Source of the DNA: Candidatus Omnitrophota bacterium
GTDB lineage: Bacteria; Omnitrophota; Gorgyraeia; 2-02-FULL-51-18
Length of the DNA: 64,000 nucleotides
NCBI GenBank assembly: GCA_022072175.1
Contig: JAJVIE010000003.1
Span: 1,458,601 to 1,522,600, forward strand
Reading direction: 5' to 3'
In this document: piece after piece, positions 36,754 to 44,609 of the stretch
Position numbering within the stretch: the first letter of the stretch is position 1
How the letters are laid out: every line of letters starts with the position of its first letter
Translations under genes and position numbers: made by a program
Notes under the pieces: model-generated
Seen by the model: only the letters and a program-made list of their open reading frames with translations
Database searches by the model: none
Told to the model about the DNA's origin: nothing

Positions 36754-37039
36754 TAGCTACCGTTTATTAAAAGGTTCACTTATGACATTTGAAATAAATT
36801 AAAGAACTAGGACGAAAAAGGTCCGTGTTCCCTAACTTATTGTCTTAAAAAGACTCTAATACTATATCTTAAGATAAGAATGGAACCGATCCCCGATTCC
36901 GCACATTACCTATATAAGTATACCCAAGAGGCAAGAAAACGTCTATAAGAGGCTGTTTTTTCATAAGACATTTATTTATAATGACTTATGAATATATTGG
37001 GCATTTTTATCGGGTGTGTTTCTCATACTGCGGCCCAAA
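36754..37039. other. AT-rich intergenic region between the operon and giant gene 1
   Basis: Its 286 bp contain no ORF and are far richer in A/T than the flanking genes. The segment holds a promoter candidate (36917-36945), a perfect 12-bp palindrome tatcttaagata (36865-36876) and a small gtctt/aagac hairpin (about 36842-36854). No convincing rho-independent terminator for the upstream operon was found. Confidence 0.7.
36917..36945 (-). promoter_or_regulatory. Candidate sigma70 promoter for giant gene 1
   Basis: On the minus strand TAGACG (36940-36945) and TATACT (36917-36922) are separated by exactly 17 nt. Four of six -35 bases and five of six -10 bases match consensus. Transcription would start near 36910, leaving a leader of roughly 155 nt that includes the 12-bp palindrome. 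Confidence 0.45.
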
Positions 37040-37528
37040 TTAGAGGCGTCCGAGGTCCTGCAGGACATCATACAGTCCCGTCATCAAACCATCAGCATAG
37101 CGTCCTTCATCGATGTACGGACCCATCCGGTGGATCAAGATCTGATCCATCCGCCCCGGAGGGATGATCCGCAGGAGCGGAGCGCTGAGCAATAAACGGA
37201 CCTGAGGCGGATCGAGCAGGAGGATCAGATGGGCCCGCCGCGGGTTGTCGAACGGCCACCACATGCGCCAGCGCACGATGTAGTCGTGCTCGAACTCCTC
37301 CAGCGGACGTCCCATCGTGTCCTTGAACGTCGTGACGATGATCTCGGTCTTCGGATGGATGTTGTGGCTCCTGCGCAACACCACCTCCATGGCCGCCCTC
37401 TCCTGCAGTGTCAGGACACCCGCATAATCGTTGACGTAGTTCTTGGTCCGCCCGGGCATCGTCGCCCCGGCGGTCAGCGCCGCCACGCCGATGACGACCG
37501 CGATCGTGACCCCTATGGACCGCTTCAT
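37040..37528 (-). CDS. Secreted TPM-domain (YgcG/Psb32-like) protein
   Basis: A 162-residue protein with a signal peptide (MKRSIGVTIAVVIGVAAL, then AGA) and a TPM domain beginning VNDYAGVLTLQERAAME, the usual opening of this family (formerly DUF477, TPM_phosphatase). Some members have phosphatase activity; many assist membrane or envelope complexes. The start chosen is ATG 37528, because AAAGGAGG lies just upstream and it overlaps the ligase stop by 4 bp (ATGA). A longer frame reaches 37582 but lacks that support. There is no C-terminal membrane anchor. It is the last gene of the operon. Confidence 0.8.
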   Translation of the reverse strand: MKRSIGVTIAVVIGVAALTAGATMPGRTKNYVNDYAGVLTLQERAAMEVVLRRSHNIHPKTEIIVTTFKDTMGRPLEEFEHDYIVRWRMWWPFDNPRRAHLILLLDPPQVRLLLSAPLLRIIPPGRMDQILIHRMGPYIDEGRYADGLMTGLYDVLQDLGRL

Positions 37529-39021
37529 CGAACCTCCTTTTTTCGGACTCGACCGGCTACGAGCCGACGCACACCGGCCCAATCGATCTTACCTGACGCC
37601 GCCCGGGACAGCTTATCCAGAGCCACCACATCCACCGGGACCTGATGAGGAGCCAACCGGGCCCGGCACCGCTCCATCACCTGCTCCGTCGGCGGAAGAC
37701 CCTCCCCCGCGATGACCGCCAGGGGTCTCTCACCCAGCACTTCGTCAGGCCAGGCCAGCACCGCGCACTCGCGAATACCCGGCAGCTCCGACAACACCCT
37801 CTCGATCTCTTCGGGGACCACCCTGCGGCCTCCGACCTTGAGGAAACGGCGCAGGCGCCCCGTAAGATAGAGGTCCCCGTCGGCATCCAGGTATCCGAGA
37901 TCACCGGTTCGGAGCTGTCCGTCCTTCAACACCTCCGCGGTCCTCTCGGGCCTGTCCCAATAGCCTAACATGACCCCCTCCCCGCCGACCACGACCTCCC
38001 CTGTCCGGCCCTCAGGCACCTCCCGGCCCTCCTCGTCGACGATCCTCAGCCGCACACCTTCCAGCGGAGACCCGACCGACCCGGGCTTGGCGCCGGCGCG
38101 CGGCGGATCGAGCATCGTGATCCGGGGCGAGGCTTCGGTCTGCCCGTACATCAGGTGCAGTCTGACTCGGGGTTGCGCCGCCAGGAGCCCGCGGGTCAGC
38201 TCCACGGGCATCGCCTCTCCGGCCTGCGTCCAGTATCGGAGCGAGGGCAGCGCGCATCGGACCAGGTCCGTCCGCTCCAGGAGAGTTCGGTAGTGGAAAG
38301 CCACCCCCGAAAATCCGGTGCACTCCAGGCTCTTCAACCGCTCGAGCGTCCGCTGGGGATACAAAAAAGCGTTCTCCGGAACGACGGTGGCTCGCTCGAG
38401 AAGATGGCACAGCAGGACCGAGAACCCGTAGATGTGGTGCGGCGCAAGCGGGCTGAGCGTCCTGTCGTCAGCGCCGAGCGCCAGGGCCCGGCAGACCGCC
38501 GCCGCGTTTCCTAAGAGCCCGCGGTGCGACAGTGTCACGCCGAGGCTCTCCCCCGTCGTACCGCTCGTATAGAACACCATCGCGGGACCGCTTTCCAGCG
38601 GGCTGATCGCATCGATCCCGGCAGGGTCGCTGTCCTCCGGACCGAGCACACGCGGAGACTCTGACCAGCTCGACAATCGCTTCCGCATCGGGGCATCCGC
38701 CAGGACCAACGGACGGCCGCAGGCGATCCAGCGGGACCGGAGCGCCTCATCGGTTTCCGAGGGATCCAGGCACAGGGTCACCGTGCCGGCCGCCTGCGAA
38801 GCCGCCCAGAGCACCGCCCAGGCCTCAGGGGTCCCGGCCAGGACCGCCGCGGCTTTCCCGGGCCCCACGCTCCGGCCCAGCGTCCGTCCGAGCCCGGCGC
38901 CCGCCGAGACCAGGGCCGCGTACGTCAGGTCCGTGGAGGGCTCCTCGCCGATCAGATAAGGATGATCGGGACGCGTGCGCGCGGCCTCCTTCAAGGCTCC
39001 CCACAGCGTCAGGCCGCTCAC
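37525..39021 (-). CDS. AMP-forming acyl/aminoacyl ligase (DltA/acyl-CoA ligase-like)
   Basis: 498 residues, about normal for an ANL-superfamily adenylating enzyme. Visible core motifs are YTSGTTGESLGV (A3 P-loop), PLAPHHIYGF (A4 region), YGQTEASPR (A5), RTGDLG (A7), GRLRRFLKVGGRRVVPEEIE (A8) and SGKID with the catalytic Lys (A10). The P-loop normally reads GTTGxPKGV; here Pro-Lys is replaced by Ser-Leu, losing the usual P-loop Lys. It starts with GTG at 39021, overlapping the carrier-protein stop by 4 bp (GTGA), so it very probably charges that carrier. The acid could be an amino acid, as in DltA, or a hydroxy or fatty acid; the sequence does not decide. Confidence 0.85.
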   Translation of the reverse strand: MSGLTLWGALKEAARTRPDHPYLIGEEPSTDLTYAALVSAGAGLGRTLGRSVGPGKAAAVLAGTPEAWAVLWAASQAAGTVTLCLDPSETDEALRSRWIACGRPLVLADAPMRKRLSSWSESPRVLGPEDSDPAGIDAISPLESGPAMVFYTSGTTGESLGVTLSHRGLLGNAAAVCRALALGADDRTLSPLAPHHIYGFSVLLCHLLERATVVPENAFLYPQRTLERLKSLECTGFSGVAFHYRTLLERTDLVRCALPSLRYWTQAGEAMPVELTRGLLAAQPRVRLHLMYGQTEASPRITMLDPPRAGAKPGSVGSPLEGVRLRIVDEEGREVPEGRTGEVVVGGEGVMLGYWDRPERTAEVLKDGQLRTGDLGYLDADGDLYLTGRLRRFLKVGGRRVVPEEIERVLSELPGIRECAVLAWPDEVLGERPLAVIAGEGLPPTEQVMERCRARLAPHQVPVDVVALDKLSRAASGKIDWAGVRRLVAGRVRKKEVR

Positions 39022-39287
39022 GGTCCCCCCGCGGTCTTGAGCTTGCGGTCCACGTAACGCTCGAGGTTGTTGAGCGTGTCGAAGTTCGACGGCAGGATGT
39101 CCGCCGTCTCCACACGGACGCCGAAGGTCTCCTGCACGAACTGCGCCAGCTCCAGGATGCCGATCGAATCCACGATCCCTTCCCGGAGGAACGAATCATC
39201 GTCGCCGAAATCGGTCCGTGAGGCGGCTCCCAGGTAGTTGCGGCGGATATACTCGCGGAGCGTGGTCTTGATATCGACGGCGCTCAT
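39018..39287 (-). CDS. Acyl carrier protein (DltC/ACP-like)
   Basis: An 89-residue acidic helical protein with the phosphopantetheine attachment motif GIVDSIGILEL (Ser41). The start is ATG 39287, overlapping the amidotransferase stop by 4 bp. A longer in-frame extension upstream only reads through the neighbouring gene. Tight coupling to an AMP-forming ligase on one side and an AsnB-type amidotransferase on the other is also seen in the exosortase-associated (XrtA) polysaccharide operons. It would carry an activated acid as a thioester. Confidence 0.88.
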   Translation of the reverse strand: MSAVDIKTTLREYIRRNYLGAASRTDFGDDDSFLREGIVDSIGILELAQFVQETFGVRVETADILPSNFDTLNNLERYVDRKLKTAGGP

Positions 39288-41209
39288 ACCGCGGCTCCTT
39301 TGGCCGCGCGGGACAGGAACACGCGCCGGAAAACCTCCCAACTCACCGCGGCGTTGAGGAGCATCCCCTCGCTCTCCGTGAGCTTGCCCCGGGTCCGTCG
39401 GCACTTCTGGACCAGAAAACCCAGAGAACCCGGACGCAACAACCCTTCCTCGGAGCGGTCGGCCTCGGCGGCCCATCGCTCGAGAGGCTCCCAAGCCGCC
39501 GGATGCGCCCCCAAGTGCGGGGCCGCGAACGGCTGCTTGCGTCGCCGGACGACCTCCGGCGGCAGCTCGTCGGCGTAGGCCTGCCGCAGGAGACGCTTGG
39601 TCCTCAGTCCCCTCAGCAGGAGCGGGCGCGGCAGACCCAGGATCCACTCGACCAGTTCGTGCTGAAGGAAGGGTTGGCGGGCCTCGATCCCCCAGGTCAG
39701 CGTCATCCTCTCGCCCTGCGCGCTCAAGAGGAACTGAGGCAGGAGCAGGTTCAACTCCAACGAACGCGCCCGCTCCAGCGGATCCCCCTGGTCCCAACCC
39801 GCCGGCAACGCCCGCCGCAGGTCCTCGACGAACGCCTCACGGGAACGATCGGCGGAGGTCCAGCGATCGGCCAGTTGCCGCGACAGGACGTCCATGCGCG
39901 ACCAACGGACCGCGTGCGAGAAGTCCGCGTCCGCGGGCTTGGAACCCTCCGCGAAGAACGACTCGACCCAGTACGCGGAAGCTCTGTCTTGCCCGCCGAC
40001 ATCGGGATGGACCCGGGACAACAACCGGCGGCGCTTGGACCGCTGCGATCGACCGGCACAGCTCCAGCGGAGCGCCGTCTCAAGATAGAGGTCATATCCG
40101 AAACACAGCTCATCGGCGCCCTCTCCGGTGAGGACCGCTTTGACGCCGGTCTGGCCCGCCGTACGGGCCAGCGCGTGGAGCGCCAGGGGTCCCGATCGCA
40201 AAAACGGCTGTTCGGCCTGACGCACGACGCTCTCGAGCTCATCGATCGCCCGCGCGGGGTCCCAGCCGGCCACGCGCAACGGACGTCCGAGCCGCTCGGC
40301 GACCGCCTCGGCATGGCGGCGCTCCTCGCCGCTTCCGGGCACATCGACATGCAGGAGTTCGGCGTCCGGCCGGGCCCGGACCGTCGAAGCGGCGACGATC
40401 GAGGAGTCGAGCCCTCCGCTCAGATACACGCCCACCCGCTCGTCGGTCTCACAAGCGCGAGACCGCACGGCCGCGTCGAGCCGCTCCCGCAGCTGAACGG
40501 CCGCGTCGGCCGCTCCGCCGGAATAGGTCCGGACCTCAGGATGCCACCACCGCACCTGCTGAGCGTCGGGACCGCGGATGACCACCGCGCAGCCCGGCGG
40601 GACCTCGGAGACACCGGAGAAGAACGTGCGTCCCGGCAGGGGGGACCAGCACCGCATCCAGTCCCGGACCGCCGCGGGGTCCGGGGACGGCGTGAATTCC
40701 GCCACCGCGTACAGCGCCTTGATCTCGGAAGCGAAGTACCACGCCCCGCCCAGACGCGCGTAGTACAGCGGGGCGATGCCGAAACGGTCCCGGCACAGCA
40801 CCAGGCTCCCGTTCCGGGAGTCCAGGAGGGCGGCGGCCCACTGGCCGTCCAGTCGCCGCAGGCCGTCCAGGCCGGACGAGCGGTAAGCGGCCAGAAGGAG
40901 TTCGCAGTCCGAGCCCGTCGCGAATTCCTGACCTTCGGCTTTCATCCGCGTCCGCAGACGACCGGCGCCGTAGATCTCTCCGGCACAGCTCATCACCAGT
41001 CCGCGGGCGTCATCGATCAGAGGCTGAGCGTCGAGCGGTCCGCCGACCAGTCTCAATCGCGCGTGGCCGAGCGCGCCGGCGGACGAGGCGGCGACGGCGG
41101 AGCCGTCGGGGCCGCGGTGGCGCAGTCGGGCGAGCATGGCCCGCACGGTCTGGGCGGCCCCGGGCGGCGCGGGCGCATCACCCCAGTACACCCCGCACAC
41201 GGCGCACAC
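39284..41209 (-). CDS. Asparagine-synthase-type glutamine amidotransferase (AsnB family)
   Basis: 641 residues with both halves intact. The N-terminal class II glutaminase begins MCAVCGVYWGD, which aligns with E. coli AsnB MCSIFGVF, so Cys2 is the nucleophile. The C-terminal synthetase half has the PP-loop YLSGGLDSSIVAAS and the LTGEGADELCFGYDLY motif. The start is GTG 41209, with GGAG eight bases upstream; a second GTG at 41200 would also leave an N-terminal Cys but sits too far from that site. In surface-glycan operons such enzymes amidate uronic acids or carrier-bound acids rather than make asparagine. It ends with a 4-bp overlap onto the carrier-protein gene. Confidence 0.88.
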   Translation of the reverse strand: MCAVCGVYWGDAPAPPGAAQTVRAMLARLRHRGPDGSAVAASSAGALGHARLRLVGGPLDAQPLIDDARGLVMSCAGEIYGAGRLRTRMKAEGQEFATGSDCELLLAAYRSSGLDGLRRLDGQWAAALLDSRNGSLVLCRDRFGIAPLYYARLGGAWYFASEIKALYAVAEFTPSPDPAAVRDWMRCWSPLPGRTFFSGVSEVPPGCAVVIRGPDAQQVRWWHPEVRTYSGGAADAAVQLRERLDAAVRSRACETDERVGVYLSGGLDSSIVAASTVRARPDAELLHVDVPGSGEERRHAEAVAERLGRPLRVAGWDPARAIDELESVVRQAEQPFLRSGPLALHALARTAGQTGVKAVLTGEGADELCFGYDLYLETALRWSCAGRSQRSKRRRLLSRVHPDVGGQDRASAYWVESFFAEGSKPADADFSHAVRWSRMDVLSRQLADRWTSADRSREAFVEDLRRALPAGWDQGDPLERARSLELNLLLPQFLLSAQGERMTLTWGIEARQPFLQHELVEWILGLPRPLLLRGLRTKRLLRQAYADELPPEVVRRRKQPFAAPHLGAHPAAWEPLERWAAEADRSEEGLLRPGSLGFLVQKCRRTRGKLTESEGMLLNAAVSWEVFRRVFLSRAAKGAAV

Positions 41210-41213
41210 GGCC

Positions 41214-42188
41214 CTATCTCCCGAGCGAGCGGCCCAGGCTCCGCGCCGCCGCCGCGTTGACCGGACCGAGGCGCCTCAACGCCTCCGCCCGACCCAGATG
41301 ACCCTGACGGACCAGGGATGCCAGCTCGTGGATGTAGGGATGATAACCGTGACGCTTCAGGTGTTCGTACACGTTGAGCGTGTTGAGGCGACAGTTGGTG
41401 GAGTTGGGATCGAGGCCCTGAGGGCGCCGCCAGCCGAGCAGGGACAGACGGCGATAGATCGATCCTTCGTCATATGGATAGAACGCCGCCGGGTGCACCA
41501 TCGCCGGCACGCGGCCTTCCGCGGGCGCCGCCATGAACCACTCGCTCAGGTCCGTCCCGGCCGCGCGCTCGAGCGCGGTCCGGAGCGGCTCCTGCATCGC
41601 TTGGACCATGCGCGCGTCGAGTTCGAGATAGGCGCGGGATACCGGCGCCTGCCCCGGCGTCCAACCGAAGGCGACGTACGGGATCCCACGTTCCTGCGCC
41701 AGGCGCAGAGCGGTGTATTTGACGATACCGATGCAGGACAGGCAGACGGGGCTTGCTCGCTCCAAGCTCTTGGCCGGATGCAGGGGCTTGTCGAGCGAGG
41801 CGCGCAGGACCCGTTTCAAGGGCCGCGCGGCCGGACGGTAGACGATCCACCCGCCCGCCAGCCGGTCCGTCAGACGGCGCGCGTTGTCCCAGGTTTCCCG
41901 AGGAACATAGCCGTTATCGAACGTATAGGCCAGCACGCGCAGACCCAAACGCCGGCTCAGGATGTCCAACGCGTACGAGCTGTCCTTGCCTCCGCTGTAC
42001 GCCAACAGCACGTCCGCTCCTCCGGGGGCGGCGCGGCGCCTGTCCAGCGCGGCGCGGAACCTGCCGAGGACCTCGGCTCTCTCGGCGGGCGCGGTCCTGC
42101 GCGGATCCTGCCGGCAGACCGAGCACACGCCGCGCTCGAACGTCACGTGCGGGACCCGATCGGTGAGCACACAGCGGCGGCACCTCAT
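41214..42188 (-). CDS. PP-loop N-acetyl-sugar amidotransferase-like protein (WbpG/PseA family)
   Basis: 324 residues. The N-terminal zinc ribbon MRCRRCVLTD...CSVCR resembles CKRCVMPDTRP...CSAC of WbpG. The PP-loop is LLAYSGGKDSSYAL, followed by a second Cys pair (VCLSC) and a DPNSTNCRLN motif typical of the family. WbpG/PseA convert an acetamido to an acetamidino sugar using ammonia from a HisH/HisF-like partner. No such partner is in the window, so the adjacent AsnB-type protein may supply ammonia, an inference. It overlaps the upstream gene by 4 bp (42185-42188). Confidence 0.75.
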   Translation of the reverse strand: MRCRRCVLTDRVPHVTFERGVCSVCRQDPRRTAPAERAEVLGRFRAALDRRRAAPGGADVLLAYSGGKDSSYALDILSRRLGLRVLAYTFDNGYVPRETWDNARRLTDRLAGGWIVYRPAARPLKRVLRASLDKPLHPAKSLERASPVCLSCIGIVKYTALRLAQERGIPYVAFGWTPGQAPVSRAYLELDARMVQAMQEPLRTALERAAGTDLSEWFMAAPAEGRVPAMVHPAAFYPYDEGSIYRRLSLLGWRRPQGLDPNSTNCRLNTLNVYEHLKRHGYHPYIHELASLVRQGHLGRAEALRRLGPVNAAAARSLGRSLGR

Positions 42189-43174
42189 CGTGTCGCTCCC
42201 GTCTCTCCGCCGTGCAGGCGGACGAAACGGCTCGAGTAGAACCGCACTCCGCGGGTGTTCAGATGTCCGTAATCGCCGAACAGTCCGTCGGGATACGCCA
42301 CGACCGCGGGGCCTTCCCAGGCCACTTCGGGATACACCTGGCGGATGCGCGTCCTCAAGTCGTCGTACTTCTGGACAAAGCCATTTTCACGCCAGGCCTT
42401 TGCGACCGTACGGGGCACGATGGTCGACAGCAACACCACACGGATGCCACGCTCGCGGCAGCGGCCCAGCACGCGGCCCAGGGCCTTCCACTCCCGCTCC
42501 GGGAACGAATAGCCGACCGTCACGCGCCACGGATCACGTACAAAATAGTCGGGATCGATCGAGCGTCCGGCGTGCGGGGCGGGCATGTATCCCCTGCCGT
42601 CCTTCATGAACGCGATGAAATAGTCGTTGTGGCCGATGAACTTGGGCCGGGACCCGGCGTCCCGCGACATGATCCTCAGGTCCAAGGTCGCGAAGTATCG
42701 TCCGATGAACGCCCAGCGCTCGTACGGCGTCAGCTCCCCCCAGATCCTCAGCGCGTCGGACACCGACGCGAAGTACCTGAGGATGACCGAGGTCTGCTCG
42801 AGCGTGTCCTCAGGATCGATGTACAGATACAGCGTCTCCGGACCCCGGCGGTGAGTGTCGAGATAGCGCTCCAGCAGCATCTCGATACCCGTCGGCTTGG
42901 CGCCCGGCACCCCCAGGAGCGTCAGGTCGTCCGAGATCCTCCGCGGGTCAAGGCCGGTCTTCTGCATGGAGTTGCCCATCACCACGCGCGGGGTCCAGGG
43001 CAGCTCGACGGCCCAGCGCTCGTTGATCAGGAACTTGTTCCAGTAGTCACTGATCATATCCGCGCGATGCGCATAGACCCACGCCTCGACACCCAGTATC
43101 GTGAGCGCGGCCAGCGCCCACGCGGCGGGTGCGCGCAGCGGCTTAGAACTGGAAGTAAAAATACGGTTGAGCAC
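42185..43174 (-). CDS. SGNH-hydrolase-like partner of the MBOAT protein (DltD/AlgX-like)
   Basis: 329 residues with one N-terminal membrane helix (AAWALAALTILGVEAWVYA) and an extracytoplasmic domain. VVMGNSMQKTGLDP is the first block (nucleophile Ser of GNS), and GDYGHLNTRGVRF carries the late DxxH pair. These are the three catalytic residues of SGNH/DltD/AlgX-type acyl-transfer partners. It overlaps the MBOAT gene by 32 bp; the next usable Met would remove the anchor, so this start is preferred. MBOAT plus SGNH pairs O-acylate surface polymers, the MBOAT passing the acyl group across the membrane. Confidence 0.72.
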   Translation of the reverse strand: MLNRIFTSSSKPLRAPAAWALAALTILGVEAWVYAHRADMISDYWNKFLINERWAVELPWTPRVVMGNSMQKTGLDPRRISDDLTLLGVPGAKPTGIEMLLERYLDTHRRGPETLYLYIDPEDTLEQTSVILRYFASVSDALRIWGELTPYERWAFIGRYFATLDLRIMSRDAGSRPKFIGHNDYFIAFMKDGRGYMPAPHAGRSIDPDYFVRDPWRVTVGYSFPEREWKALGRVLGRCRERGIRVVLLSTIVPRTVAKAWRENGFVQKYDDLRTRIRQVYPEVAWEGPAVVAYPDGLFGDYGHLNTRGVRFYSSRFVRLHGGETGATR

Positions 43175-44537
43175 CGAAGTGTCCCAGCATCACGGTCAGA
43201 TAGAAAACACCCACATAAAACGCCACGCGCGACGGCAGGCCCCATTTCAGGAAGACCAGCTCATCGTCGGACCGGTACTGCGCCCTCTCCAGCGCGAACA
43301 GGCCCGCCATCAGTCCCATAACGATACCGATCACCTGGGGATTGAGCTCCAGCTGTGTCCGTCCGGCGCCGATCAGACAGGCGGCCAGGGCATCCAGGCG
43401 GGCCGGCGTGTCCGCCGCGAACGCCAGCAGTCCGAACATGAACAGATGGAAGACGATCCCCGCCACCAACGGGCCCGGCAGACGCGACAGGCTCTTCTCG
43501 TAACGCCGCCACAGGATCAAGAGCCCCGCGTGATAGAGCGCCCAGGCGGCGAAGACCGGCGTCGGTCCGTGCCAGACGCCGACGACCAGCCAGGTGACGC
43601 ACACCACCGCCCAGGCGGGCGGATGAACACTGCCGATACGGACCAGTCCCAACGGATAAAAAACGTACTCCCTGGCCCATTCGAGCAGACTGACGTGCCA
43701 GCGCTGCCACAATTCCATCGGACTCCTGGAAAAAAAGGGATTCCTGAAATTGCGTCCCACCTCGAACCCGAGGAGCTTGGCCAGACCCCGGGCGGCATCG
43801 GAGTATCCCGAAAAATCAGCGTACAGGAACAATGTGAAACAATAGAGAGCCAGCCAGTGCTCGGCCGCTCCGAAACTCGCGGGCTGTTGGTACACCGCTG
43901 AGGCGAGGCGTCCGAAGTTGTCCGCGAACAACAGCTTCTTCACCAGACCCAGAGCGATCAGCGCCGCGCCTTGACGGAACACCTCGGCGCCGGCCCGGGG
44001 CCGGTCGTTCACTTGCGGCAGAAGGTCACGGACCTTCTGGATGGGTCCGGCGATCAGGCAGGGGAAAAAATTCACACAGACGGCCCAGTCGGACCAGCGG
44101 GCCGGGGCCAAACGTCCACGATAGACATCTACGGGATAGGTGATCGCTTGCAGAAGGTAGAACGACAGCCCCAGCGGCACCACGGCTCCGGACAACCCCG
44201 GGCCGCCCGGGGACAGCGAGGCTTTCAGCGCGGCTCCGAGCTCACCCAGCAGTCCGGAGCTCTTGAAGATCATCAGGATGAACACGTCCGCCACGAGGAC
44301 CGCCCACAAGAGCCTGCGGCGGCGGCGCGGCTCGGCGGTCGGGGTCAGATGAGCGGCACAAACACCGTTGATCACCGTCACGGCGATCAACAGCGGCAGA
44401 TAGCGCCAATTCCACAACGCGTAAAAAACATAGCCCCCGGCCAATAGCCAGAGGTTGGCCCACCGGCGAGGTAACGGCAGGTAGACCAGGTAAAAAACGG
44501 CAAAGAAAAGCCAGAAGCCCGTGGTGTTGAAGGCCAT
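43143..44537 (-). CDS. MBOAT-family acyltransferase (DltB/AlgI-like)
   Basis: 464 residues, polytopic with about ten hydrophobic segments, and the normal length. Hallmarks are FFPCLIAGPIQK, YADFSGYSDAARGLAKLLGF, NFRNPFFSRSPMELWQRWH and WLVVGVWHGPTP, the last bearing the invariant catalytic His. These place it with DltB, AlgI and PatA, which transfer acyl groups to extracellular polysaccharide or teichoic acid. It is the first gene of the operon. No Shine-Dalgarno precedes ATG 44537 and the nearest promoter would start transcription at the ATG itself, so the mRNA may be leaderless. Confidence 0.92.
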   Translation of the reverse strand: MAFNTTGFWLFFAVFYLVYLPLPRRWANLWLLAGGYVFYALWNWRYLPLLIAVTVINGVCAAHLTPTAEPRRRRRLLWAVLVADVFILMIFKSSGLLGELGAALKASLSPGGPGLSGAVVPLGLSFYLLQAITYPVDVYRGRLAPARWSDWAVCVNFFPCLIAGPIQKVRDLLPQVNDRPRAGAEVFRQGAALIALGLVKKLLFADNFGRLASAVYQQPASFGAAEHWLALYCFTLFLYADFSGYSDAARGLAKLLGFEVGRNFRNPFFSRSPMELWQRWHVSLLEWAREYVFYPLGLVRIGSVHPPAWAVVCVTWLVVGVWHGPTPVFAAWALYHAGLLILWRRYEKSLSRLPGPLVAGIVFHLFMFGLLAFAADTPARLDALAACLIGAGRTQLELNPQVIGIVMGLMAGLFALERAQYRSDDELVFLKWGLPSRVAFYVGVFYLTVMLGHFGAQPYFYFQF

Positions 44538-44609
44538 ATCAAAAATATACTATATTTAGTTTATTTTATCAATTCTTTACACAAATAGTGGTTCAAAGGG
44601 TGCCGGGGG
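44538..44609 (-). promoter_or_regulatory. AT-rich 72-bp gap with the operon promoter (leaderless start candidate)
   Basis: On the minus strand TTGATA (44567-44572) and TATATT (44544-44549) are separated by exactly 17 nt, a strong sigma70-like match. The last base of the -10 box is seven positions from the A of the MBOAT start codon, so the predicted +1 falls on the ATG. No terminator-like hairpin follows the giant 2 stop. Confidence 0.6.

Noticed and set aside
36842..36876. Rho-independent terminator for the operon in the AT-rich gap
   Set aside because: The hairpins present are short and AT-rich, with no GC stem followed by a T-run on the minus strand.
37529..37582. 18-residue N-terminal extension of the TPM protein
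   Set aside because: It lacks a ribosome-binding site and would bury the signal peptide. ATG 37528 has AAAGGAGG just upstream.
39018..39797. A 259-codon reading of the carrier-protein frame
   Set aside because: The first two thirds run out of frame through the AsnB-type gene and look like shadow sequence. The real gene begins at ATG 39287, with a 4-bp overlap.
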